A stretch of 64,000 nt of DNA. It comes from Cerrena zonata (lineage: Eukaryota > Basidiomycota > Agaricomycetes > Polyporales > Cerrenaceae). The notes below the pieces were generated by a model. The model was not told the DNA's origin. It saw only the letters and a program-made list of their open reading frames with translations, and did not search any database. The stretch's first letter is position 1; every line of letters starts with the position of its first letter. This document shows positions 11,728 to 22,434 of the stretch, piece by piece. The stretch covers positions 1,364,001 through 1,428,000 of the forward strand of contig JASBNA010000003.1 of NCBI GenBank assembly GCA_038087015.1, read 5' to 3'. Position numbers and translations under genes: made by a program.

Positions 11728-14630
11728 ATGGTGGTCAAGGGACAAAAAAAGAGGCAAGCACAGCCGTTGCAAGTATGTGGTTTTACCTACACTGGATGCA
11801 AATACTGATGATATTCCTCGCAGGGCCCTGCCAAGAAGCGTAAAATAGCTTCGACTTCGGAAAAGCACCCAAAGTCTAAAGGGAAGGGTAAAGAAAAGGC
11901 AGTAGTTAACAAGGACTACATCCCGATACCGACCGGACTAGCTGAAGATGAAATAGATCTATCAGATCAGGACTTGGAGTTCTTCGAGGAGTTTGGGGGC
12001 TCTGCAGGATTCCTGACCAGCTTGGACGAGAAGGGTATAGCAAAGTACGTTCCATGTGTGCTATTTCTCCGTGTCAGCTAACGTCAGCTTTAGGAGCAAG
12101 AAAGAAATTGAGCGGTTGCATCAGCTGCACAAACCGGTCCGTCCGAAAATCAAAGATGACCTACCATCAATAGATTCAGGTGACGAAGGGTCCGAAGATG
12201 AATGGAGTTCAGGTGTTGAAATCGAAGACGACGAATTATCAATACCTAACTCTGAAGATGATGATAGTGATGCCTCAGCCTCGTCATCATCATCTTCTGG
12301 TCATTTACGACGCCGTAAGGCGGCCGACTCGGACTCAGATGCAGAGATGGCATACGAAGCCCAACCTCGAAAACGGCGGCCTGGATGGGAATCTGATTCC
12401 GACAAAGACCAAGGGATTGAACGTCTTCCCATAAAGCTTGCCGATGGACGGATACAGAAGACAAATACCAAAGTGTATCTCCCTAAAGAAGACAAGAACG
12501 AGCCCAGTGGGGATGAAAGTTCTAACGACGAGCGTGAACTATCACCCCCTAGACCGGTGATAGAAGATGTGTCAACTGGTGCGCGTTTTGGTCGCCCCGC
12601 GGTCGCTGATGTTATTGGCCACAAATCTCGCAAGACCCGGGTACAGTTGGCGAAAGAACAAATAGCCAGTATCTGTCAAGAGATTGTTTCAGACCCTGAA
12701 AATAGTGTACGATGCCGTATCTGATTCTTTCTGCTCATAATTAACTCACGAACGACCGTACACAGTTAGGTCTACTTCGCCGTCTTCATACCTTTTCCCT
12801 AGCCGAGATCTCCACACCCACTCATCCCGAACCCATCCCGAATGACCCTGTCATCCGAAAACTAACGTTCCTGTCTCAACTAGCGGTTTTTAAAGATATT
12901 ATTCCCGGCTACCGGATACGTGCCCTTACCGATAAAGAGAAAGCCGAGAAGGTCAGTCAACAAGTTCAACGTACCCGCGACTGGGAGCAGGGTCTTGTCA
13001 GCGTCTACCAATCATATCTCAAGACGCTCGATGTAGAGGTCAAAGGTGAGCTTCCCCGTCATGCATCTATGTGTATTTGGACCCTATTTAAACTCATCGG
13101 AATTATCCAGCAAAGAACGAGCTCTCCGACGTGGCGCTGAAGTGCATGTGCACACTTCTAACAGACGTAACACACTTCAATTTCCGCGTCAATTTAATGA
13201 GTACTATCGTCGCGTGCCTCAGTCGAAAATCCTGGGATAAGGTCAGGACAGCGAAGATCACGGTCTTATCAAATATTCTTTTAATTAACTAACGAGGACA
13301 CTTCTACTTAGAATTCGGACCTTTGCTTGAACTCCATTATCAAGGTTTTTCGTGCAGACCTGACAGGCATTGCTTCCCTCGAAACTGTCCGTCTTCTAAA
13401 CCGAATGATCAAGGAGAGGCGCTTTAACATCCATCCGGAGGTTCTTTCTTGCCTATTAACACTTCGCTTGAAGACCGAACTCGGAGTCCGCGCATCCGAA
13501 ACTCGAGCTGACAAAGCTGACGACTCGAATGGCAAGAAGTTCACCAAGGGACGCGCAGCCGCGAGACGTGCCAAAGGGAAAGCAACTGACCAACCTTATT
13601 TGAGCAAAAAGGCAAGGAAGGTCCAAAAGGAGCGGCAGGAGATCGCGAAGGAGATGCGTGAAGCTGTCGCTGAAGTTGATAAAGAAGAGCGAGATTCTAA
13701 TGTAAGTTCAGCGATGTGATTTCCCCGATAAATCTTCGAAGAGACCCTGATGTGCATGTGGGTGACAGCATACCGAAACCTTGAAACTGCTGTTCGTGCT
13801 GTATTTCCGGATCCTGAAGAATCCTCGCCCCACGCCACTCCTTCCCGCTGCGCTGCGAGGGATCTCAAAGTTTGCCCACTTGGTGAACGTGGACTTCTTC
13901 AAGGACCTGTTGAAAGTCTTGAAGGAGCTTATGCATCGGAAATCGGAGACTGAAGATGAGTTCACGTCCACTGGATCCGAACCGGCTGAAATCCAAGAGA
14001 TTCAGCACCAACTACTGTGTATCGTGACTGCCTTTGAATTACTGTCAGGACAAGGTTAGTGTCATATAACTCCACGAAGTTAACCTTCCTCACCCTGTAA
14101 CTGAATTGAGTCTAGGTGAAGCCCTGGACATCGATCTCAGTGATTTTATCAACGGACTCTACGCCATGATCCCCCTACTGAGTCTCATGTCACATATCGA
14201 GACTGCTCCCTCAAGCAAGTTCCAGGCTGACGTCCGCGTCTCCAAGTCACTTTCCACCTCGGAGATGCTCTTCCGAGCGTTGCAACTCGCGTTCTCGCCC
14301 CGAGCCTCCGTCGCAGCTTCTCCGCCGTGGCGCTCAGCTGCCTTTGCGAAGCGTCTGCTCACAGCATCCATGCACTGGCCACCAGCAACTGTCGTACGCG
14401 CCATCGACTTCGTTACCGGGCTGGTGGAACGTGATTCAAAACTGGAGGCCCTGTTATCCACCGATGACAGAAGTGTGAATGGCGTCTACAGACCGGATCT
14501 CGATGACCCCCAACTATCCAATCCGTTTGGTACTTGCTTTTGGGAGCTTCTCCTCCTGTCTCAGCAACATTGGAATTCTAGCGTACGTGTGGCAGCAAAG
14601 AAGCTATTAGATTACTCCCCTGCGTCATGA
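11728..14630 (+). CDS. NOC3: Nucleolar complex-associated protein 3
   Basis: Noc3 works with Noc2 in maturation and export of pre-60S ribosomes in the nucleolus and nucleoplasm, and in yeast also in replication licensing. Eight exons: 11728-11772, 11824-12044, 12094-12706, 12766-13045, 13111-13241, 13312-13701, 13769-14054 and 14116-14630, about 826 aa. The order of features is a basic Lys-rich N-terminus, then DLEFFEEFGGSAGFL and RSKKEIERLHQLHKPV, which is the family signature, then a strongly acidic Asp/Glu/Ser stretch with basic patches (about residues 110-200). The NOC3 core follows (LGLLRRLHTFSLAEI, DLTGIASLETVRLLNRMIKE), then the CBF/Mak21-type domain (LFVLYFRILKNPRPTPLLPA, FAHLVNVDFFKDLL) and a C-terminus ending FWELLLLSQQHWNSSVRVAA. 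The length matches the family. Confidence 0.92.
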
Positions 14631-15198
14631 GTGCCGTGTCATACTTCTAACCGTATTAAGCGTCAACCAATGCTAGTCTGTATTGGATAGATGTATATAC
14701 AAGGATAAGTTACTAGTTATTTTACGGATGAAACGGGGCAAACTGGGTGCACAAACCGTCCTGAATGACGGGTTGGCAAGAGGGCGTTGTGCCAAATGAA
14801 ATAGCGGCTACAGTGGGGTTTCCAGAAGGGGAGCTTTTGACGACGGGGGGCTGATTGGCTAACACTACAGTGATTGAGATGGGTGTGGTGAGATGGTGAT
14901 GATACAAGGGGGGCGAGATACGGGAGAAGATAGAGATGAAGATAAACGAACAAAAGGTCCTATTTCAAGCAGTGACGTGAGGGAGTTTCGTTTCAACGGC
15001 ATCGTCGCAAAAAAAACCTAGCTCGTGCGCGTGGTATGAAAGGCGGCGTTTACATCGTAGGGTCATAAAGTAAATCAATGTCCGTCTAGGCTGGGCTAAT
15101 AATGAAACGGCGAAGTGACCGATATAACAATACTAAATGGGTAGAAGAAGAAGAGAAACCACAAACAGAAGAAACGCCAATATAAACTGATGGTGGGC
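14631..15198. other. Convergent 3' region between NOC3 and TEA factor
   Basis: The 568 bp between the two stop codons hold no recognisable protein and no clear repeat. It probably carries both 3' UTRs, that of the transcription factor being perhaps long. Confidence 0.55.
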
Positions 15199-17075
15199 TC
15201 ACAACGATCGCGGCGCCTGCGACATGTACGGACGATCTGAAAAGTCCGAGGACGTTTCCACCACCCCGAACATGTCCGGGGAGTGAGATGGAGCGTTATA
15301 CGAGAAGCCGTTCATGGGCATTGACGACGTCGGGAAGTCCAGATGCGAATATGGTGTGAACGGCGGGATATCGTTGGGTCCACCGAAACTTGGCGGGTTG
15401 AAATAAGCTGCACTTGTGCCGGCCGGATGTGACAACCTGGTAGGTGAATGTTGCGAGGAGGCTATGTACGGTTGTGATTGGGTCCTTGCATGAGTTCGCC
15501 TCGAAGTTGAAGTGGGCTTGTATCTTTGAACACCAATCAGTTCCGCTGAAGGCGGCGCCCCAACGTTGGTAGACCTCTGCAAGTGGTAAACGATAGCAGC
15601 TACGACCACACCGTCAACGATAATTTGTTGGGTAATTGTATCTAGGGCTGTACAAAATTTTCAAAGCACACGTGTACCATCAGCATTTGAAGTTTTAGCA
15701 ACAAGATAGACGTCACTTGAAAACTTACGCATCTCCATCCATCTACACCTACTGAGAGCGGTGTCAGATAGCCCGACAGATACGGGGCTTGAGGTAAAGT
15801 CATTGCTTGACATAGCTTGCAGGTCGGAAGCGCTGTCAAGATGTCCTATCTCAGGACCGAGAGGCGTCGAACCCGCATAACTCTTGGTGATGCACTTAGC
15901 CTCCGACGACCAGCGCTCCGATAGTGTAACAGCAGCCTGGAAGCCATGCAAACTTGGGAAGCCGTAGTCGTCAAAAGCCGGGAGAGACAACTTGATGCGA
16001 AGGAGAATACTGGATTGGTCGACTTGTACTAGCGCTTGGTTTGTCAAAGCGGTCGCCATTTGGTCAATGTTCACCATGAAAGGAGCCATTCCCTCCGCCC
16101 AGAGGTTGAAGGCATACAACCGGGTTGATGTATGCGGCACGGGATGATGCGAGGAGGTGCCGGGCAGAGAGTTGTCTAATAGGTGGCCTCCGCCGCCGCT
16201 TGAGACAGTCGGCAAAGTGAACAGACCCGCGTGCATCATGAGAGGTTCGAGTTTGACAGTATTAGAGCGCATACGGTGTGGGGACAGGCCTCCCCCGTTT
16301 GGAAGTTGGTCGAACGCCGGAATCAAAGCATCATAAGACTGTTCAAGAAGCGGGCCTCCAGAGGGCCCTGGCCAGCCACTAGGACCGGACATCTGTGGCA
16401 TTGATATCGAGGCGGGGATAGCGTTGGGCAAATCACTGTTGGATGTACTAGGTGACAACGAAGAGGCATCCCGCACTGGTGTAGAGTGAGCTGATTGTGG
16501 ACTACCCGAGCCTCTGCCAGTGTTGTTCGGAGACGCCAATAGACCGTTCTCCATGAACAGCTCTTCACCGCCAGCGACAAGATGAAACTCTGACAATATC
16601 CACGCGTCAATCAAGGGGACATTATGTTGATATGTGGAATACGAACCTGGCTGTTCCCTCCACATATTGCGCAAAACTTGGATGTGGCTGGCAACCTGCT
16701 TCTTGGAGCGTTCAATGCCGAATTTCTTGAGATGATCGACGAGGAATTGATTTCTCCAACGACTGCGACCACGAGAGTAGGTAGCCCAGGGGGATTCCCA
16801 GTATTCTTTGAGACCTAGAACACCGGCGGGATGAGCACAGGCACCGCAAGACAATAAGAGGCCGACCCACCCTGGACAAATATCTTCTCCACGTCGTCTG
16901 ACCATACTTCTGTGCCGTCCTTGAGTAGTTTGTGGTGTTTACGCTGGGGAGTCAAAGACTTTCCAGCGACGAGCGCGTCGGCCATGGTGGTGGTAGGATC
17001 GAGAGGTTTGGTTGAAGCGGTGGGGGAGTGGGGGACGCGTCTCGGGCCGTAGCGAGACATTACGTCTAGTCCCAT
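15199..17075 (-). CDS. TEA/ATTS-domain transcription factor (AbaA/Tec1-like)
   Basis: TEA/ATTS factors bind CATTCC/T-type DNA sites and control development in fungi (AbaA in conidiation, Tec1 in filamentous growth). Exons run 17075-16871, 16814-16647, 16589 to about 15730, and about 15655-15199. Splicing rebuilds the whole TEA domain at about residues 35-110: KHHKLLKDGTEVWSDDVEKI, then GLKEYWESPWATYSRGRSRW, then KKFGIERSKKQVASHIQVLR, then REQPEFHLVAGGEELF. The rest is low-complexity Ser/Pro/Gly-rich sequence with a better conserved block (RLYAFNLWAEGMAPFMVNID, LRIKLSLPAFDDYGFPSLH) that may be a regulatory or partner-binding domain. The chosen start is MGLDVMSRYG; the Met six codons later is an alternative. 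A 1.2-kb upstream region separates it from divergent VPS23. Confidence 0.88.
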
Positions 17076-18276
17076 GCAAGCACTGTTGTCGAGAATGAGA
17101 GGGGTAGTATGTGTGAGTGGGAGGGACGGGATAAGGCAAGTCGAAAGGGAGATCGAAAGAAGGCAGGGCCGGCGAAAAGCCGACCTTTTATGAGAAGTAG
17201 GAAGAGAGCAAGTAGCGCCTGAAGGAGGGGGCCATATTGATCCAAGCGTTTTGCTCAGGGAGAGAGAGGGCGCTGCGCTGAGAGCCGAGGACGAGGGCTG
17301 ATCCGGGAATGGCACACTGGACCCGCTGATGTGGAGATGCGCATACCTGACTCACTGTTTCGAGAAAAATTACCGTAAGCTGGGAGACACAGCAAGGCCA
17401 GCCGCGGAGAGAGGTCAGAGTGCACCCCCTGGTCTATGGACGATGGGAATGGAATTTGAGCATAGAAAACATGGCGAGCACTGGCAGACAACAAGCACTG
17501 CTCAATACTCTCCGTGCCCGGCAACTCCCTGGGAAGCATTCCATCCCGTTCAAGCATAGTATCCTCGCCAGCCGATGGTTGGTATCCATGTGGCCCCAGA
17601 CGCGAATAGAATACGAGTGTGTAGATCCCCCTCCCTCCGTGCACCCCCTCTCTGCTGTTCGGCGCAAACATTCGTGGCGCGCACTGTGCAGGACCCGTCG
17701 CCGTAGACAGCGGACTGGGAGAGGCGCGGCTGGGAGGAGTGCGAGGGCCCTTTGAGCCTTCCAGAAATGGCTCTGCGCGAGAAGCTGCCAGGACGGGGTG
17801 AAGCAAATGACCAGAAACGTAAGACAAAGGGGCTCGGACCGTGTGCCTGTCTGTGCGAGCCTCGTCACCGTATACGCTGCCAGTCCAGCCACACAAGCTC
17901 ACCTGTACGCGCATATCTCCCAATCTTCACAGTCCACCCCCCGGTCAATTCCTGGGGCCCGACACGGTGCTACCCTGGGGGCGATCACTTTCAGATCCTA
18001 GTGCGATCATGTCCTCGCAACGGAAGCAAATTCCACAATTACATCTGTTTTCGGGATTCTGGGCCCCTAAGCGCACTGAGTCATTACAGTAAAATTGTCC
18101 CAGGGGCATCGCTGAGACCGGTCACAAACTCGTCACCAGCGCGTGTCACGCCAATCAGATCCCATCGCCTTTCACGCTCAGCCCCGATTTCACACTCCGC
18201 TCTCATCAGCCCTAGATGCGTCACCATGATGGGTGCTTAGGCGAGTACCAGGTTGAGCACATTCAGTGGAAAAGAA
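17076..18276. other. Long GC-rich divergent intergenic region (TEA factor / VPS23)
   Basis: About 1.2 kb lie between the two start codons. Open frames over 100 codons exist on both strands (for example 17255-17923 minus), but none has family similarity and they overlap each other, as expected in GC-rich DNA. Most likely this is the promoter and 5' leader of the transcription factor plus the VPS23 promoter. Confidence 0.5.
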
Positions 18277-20710
18277 ATGCACGAGTCCCTCACACAGCAG
18301 TGGCTCAGACAGAACATACAGCCCTATCAACACAGAGACACTGTCTATGCTCACGTAGACTCTGCTCTCACCCGTTACACAACCCTCCGTCCAAAGACGG
18401 ACGTATACAGTTCAGTGGACGCATTACAAGTGCCCGCACTCACTCACTCCGTTGCCCCTTCCAGCTTACGATGACGGCCGCACGCAACTCCTTCTCTGTC
18501 TGCATGGTCTTCTCCCCATCTCCTACCGCGGGGCGCCCTACAACATCCCGATCGCATTATGGCTCACAAGAGAATATCCGCGTCTCCCTCCTATAGCCTA
18601 TGTCGTCCCCACAAGTGACATGCTTGTTAGGGCCGGAAAGTTCGTAGACCCAAGTGGTAAGTGCGAGATCGAATATGTTCTCAATTGGCAGCGCAAGAGC
18701 GAGGTATGTCGCCATCATGCACCTGTCATGCTTCTGGTCCCATAAATTATTTTCTTCACCTCGGATCCCTAGGGTTGTAACCTGAACGCATTGCTCGAAG
18801 CAATGCAGGACTACTTTTCGCGTGAGCCTCCGGTCTATGCTAAGCCTAAGCAACCGGCTTCTCCTCAACCTCAAACACAACGTCGTCCCGACGCTGCTGT
18901 AATAACCGACTATTCGGAGCGTCCACCACCTCTATTGCCATCTGGACATCCTGCTCCCCCGCCCCTAACCCAGTCAATGTCGGCGTCATCTGTCCGCAAT
19001 GATGATCGACCGCCGCTGCCCGTTAAGCCAGGAGTAACTGCCATTTCCAGTGTATCCGCATTTGGTGTGCCTTCTCAGACAAGTAGCCGGGCACAATCGC
19101 CTCATGTATCTGGGACAGTAAGTCTTCTTTTTTTGTTAGTCTTTTTTGTGGCTGCCTTCTAATCCACCGGGAAGCCCGCTACAGCTTCCAGGTCTCCCCC
19201 ACCGTTGCCACCACATCCACCAACAGATGCGGGTCTGCCCCAATATAGTCATTCCCCCGTGCCACTGCGATATACACAAACACCTTCATCGATCGGTCAG
19301 GTGTCAAATTCACCGGTTTGGTCACCGGTGTCCTCTCTTCCTGCGTCGAGAGAAGTGTCGATCACACAACGCGTCGAATCCCCACCCGCTGTCCCTGCCC
19401 ATGCTTCTCATCTATCTCGATCGAGTCTTCCACCGTCGCATGGTTCTACCGTCGCGTTTCCTGAACAGGCAATTATTCCACCACAAATGTCCGGTCATAG
19501 TCGGCCTCCACTACCACCACCCGCCCCTACGTGGAGTACGCAGCCTCAACAGCAACAATACTCAGCCGTAGTTGTCCCTCCACCTTTCATATCCCCGCAA
19601 GGAACCGGAAATGCCTCTTCGTCTTACTACACACCTCCCCCTCCGCCACCGCCCCCAGCCGGGCCTTCCACAATACCCGTTTCGTCTCCTCCACTTTCGC
19701 AACTGAGTTATTCAAATCCTCCACCCGATCTTTTGGACGGTGATAATCTGAATTCATTTGGTACGACAACAACGCCGGTGCAAATATCAACCCCAGCCCC
19801 AGCGCCTCCTCGCCCACCTAACCCGGAACTCTTACAGATTCATGCACATGTGTACCAAAAGATCACATCGGAACTAGCCTCTTTGTCACAAGTTATGGCG
19901 CTGGATGCAGAGCGTTTACGTGCACACCAGAAAGATTTGTTGGCAGGCGAACCTGCTATTCGTGATGAGATGGCTCGCTTGGAAGCAGTGCGCGATGTCT
20001 GTCAAAATGTCGCGGGTAGACTGAGAACCGTAGTCACAGATGGGGAAAGAAACGTCGCCGACCTAAGACGGAGGGGCGATCCGGAGGTGGACGAGCTTGT
20101 GTGTTCGACGACCATCGTCCATAATCAGTAAGTTGCTTACTTTCTGGGACAAATTGTCTGCGCAGCAAAAGTTTACGGCTTGAAACCTTTCATTTTTGTC
20201 TACAGATTGATTAATCTCGTTGCGGAAGACAATGCAATTGAAGACACGATCTATCATCTTCACAGGGCTCTCAACGCAGGCCGCATTGACTTGGAACGCT
20301 TTCTTAGGGTGAGTAGCGCTCGATTCCAACTGTTGCTTTGATGGTCGTATGATACCTCCGGTCACTTGTCACACACCCGCACCCACATCAATTGTCAAAA
20401 TCCCCACATCTTCGCCTCCCGGTCTCCTTTTAATCTCCCCTGCTTCCCTGTCTCCTTATTCGCTCTCTAAAGTTTTTTTTGACCTCCGCTATTTTCTTTT
20501 CTTACTCCGCCTCATCTCGGACTCTTTGAGTCTCCGACTTGTGTTTGGTGTTTTTTTTTTCAGTGTTTACGAGATCGTGTGCACGAAAGATCACTAATCC
20601 GGTTACTTTAGGCCACACGCACATTGGCTGAGGAGCAATTTATGAAACGGGCCTTGATCGAGAAGATCGTGAACGGAATACCCATGGGCGAGACCGTCAA
20701 CTGGAGTTAA
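18277..20710 (+). CDS. VPS23: ESCRT-I subunit Vps23/TSG101 with UEV domain
   Basis: Vps23 recognises ubiquitinated cargo on endosomes as part of ESCRT-I and starts multivesicular body sorting. Exons: 18277-18409, 18465-18703, 18773-19117, 19175-20127, 20206-20308 and 20612-20710, about 623 aa. The N-terminal UEV domain (about residues 10-140) is seen in DSALTRYTTLRPKTDVYTYD, LLLCLHGLLPISYRGAPYNI, PIALWLTREYPRLPP and FVDPSGKCEIEYVLNW. A long Pro/Ser-rich linker follows, with PPPPPPPPAGP near the middle, then a coiled coil (ELASLSQVMALDAERLRAHQ) and the C-terminal core or steadiness box (INLVAEDNAIEDTIYHLHRA, then LNAGRIDLERFLRATRTL). The last intron is unusually long for this locus (303 nt). 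The start is the first ATG in frame with the UEV domain (MHESLTQQWLRQNI). Confidence 0.92.
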
Positions 20711-22434
20711 TTGTGTAATTGTCTTCCAGTCTTCCACACACGACGGGCCTTCCAACCCAACTATCACAAGGTACACACATCCCTGACAGAGATCCAGATT
20801 CTTCCGAGATCTCTCCCAGCACCGCTCACATTTAGTCTCTCCCTCCCTTCTTCAAATCCTTACCATAAGGGGAGAACCTCTTCTCACTTACCTAACCTCA
20901 CCTATCTTTGACGATACCAGGGCTTAATTTGACGTTTGGGGTCACACGTACTTCCTTGGGCGCGGCGGCTCTTATCCTTTGCAGGATTGTTCTCTTGTAC
21001 CCTCTTCTTTTTTTTCTATTGCTCCTTTTGATATTGATACTTCTTTCCTTCTGGCCCTATTCGATTTAACCGATGTTTTGGACGAATGGATGCATAGAGT
21101 TTGTGAACATTCCTTTCTCGCATGGTATATGGTTCACGGTACACATACACATCCCCATCAGTACTCTCCGAATCCTCAATGAACACAGAAAAGTCTCTCA
21201 GTATATATTACGGCATGTAACCTTGTACGAGCGTAATGAAAAACTCTATGTGCAAAAGTCCTTCATATAGACATGTCAGATTTGTGATGCTCTGCACATG
21301 CACCATCAATGCATCAAAAGGATCATGAGTTCGTTCGAAGCTAATTGTGTTCTGGGCACACGCTTTTTTTTTTTTGCTTTGACGCATAGGGGACTGAATA
21401 CCATACAAGCAATATGACCATGACCTATGATGATGACGATGTGGCGAGTCTTGGGATCTAGGTGGTGCCCTGGTCCCCCAAAATGAAATGTACCTTACTA
21501 TAGTCAAGAGCCATTTTGGCCATAAAGGATATGGGATCTACTTATACTTTCGGAGCTGCGTAGCAACCGACCGTGACGATTCCATTTTGAGTTGCAGCTT
21601 ATAGTAAGCAGAAAAGGAAGAGGAGCCCGCTCCATCGGGGTCCCCTCCAATTGTTCTGTCTTTGCTTGGGAAGTAGGAGCAAAGTTCAGGACATAGTCTT
21701 TATTATCTGTTCGTTGCGGCGGTACTCCGATCGTTCGTCAACCGTCCGTCGCGCTCAGAGTCTAGTACCTTTAGGTAGTATAATTATAATCCCGTTTTCG
21801 CTCGAGATCCCCAGATTCCGATGGGGTTCGAGAATACGAGGAATCGAGGGTGCAGGATCCGGTCGTTGGGGCCAACATCGACTTATTCGGTTTAGGTTGG
21901 AGTCCAAGTTTTATGAATAGGGTAGATGTGGGAGTCCAAGATGGAGATGGGTGTTGTGACAATGTACCACTTACGGGCTATGAGCCCTTGTTCGATTGAG
22001 TTCACGATCAACTGCGAAAGGGACGACGGAACTATTACGTGGGTCGCCTCCGGCGCACGACTTTAAGGGGAACAATCCTGGGCAATAGGTTTTGATATTG
22101 AGCGAATCTCGGGAACGGGAATAGAGGACACGCGGGAGTAGGGTTTGAAACATGAGACCGACGAGACCGATATAGAGAGAAAAGAACGGAAACACTGGAA
22201 TACAAGTACACGGAGGTAATCGATATCATCAACACCAAGCAAATAGAGGATAAGAAAAAATAGAAGGACATAGCGTGGCGTCATGAACGAAGCAAGATCA
22301 TAAGAGGCTAGCACATGGATTTTCCTAAAGGACCTGTCCTGTCGCATCAAGCGTCAAGGCAAGTCAAGCAAATAATTTGTAAAAGAGAACAGACGACCGG
22401 GACCTACAGTCCGAGCAATGTCATCATCATCAAT
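20711..22434. other. Convergent intergenic stretch between VPS23 and HEH1
   Basis: The 1.7 kb between two stop codons show no recognisable protein. Pyrimidine-rich tracts and a homopolymer T run (about 21367-21376) are present. Short open frames on both strands lack splice chains or family motifs. No tRNA was found. Confidence 0.5.

Noticed and set aside
11520..11738. Minus-strand frame as an N-terminal extension of APC5
   Set aside because: It overlaps the NOC3 start; APC5 already has a fitting N-terminus at 11471.
17255..17923. 222-codon minus-strand open frame upstream of the TEA gene
   Set aside because: No family similarity, overlapped by other long frames on both strands in GC-rich DNA; best explained as promoter or leader.
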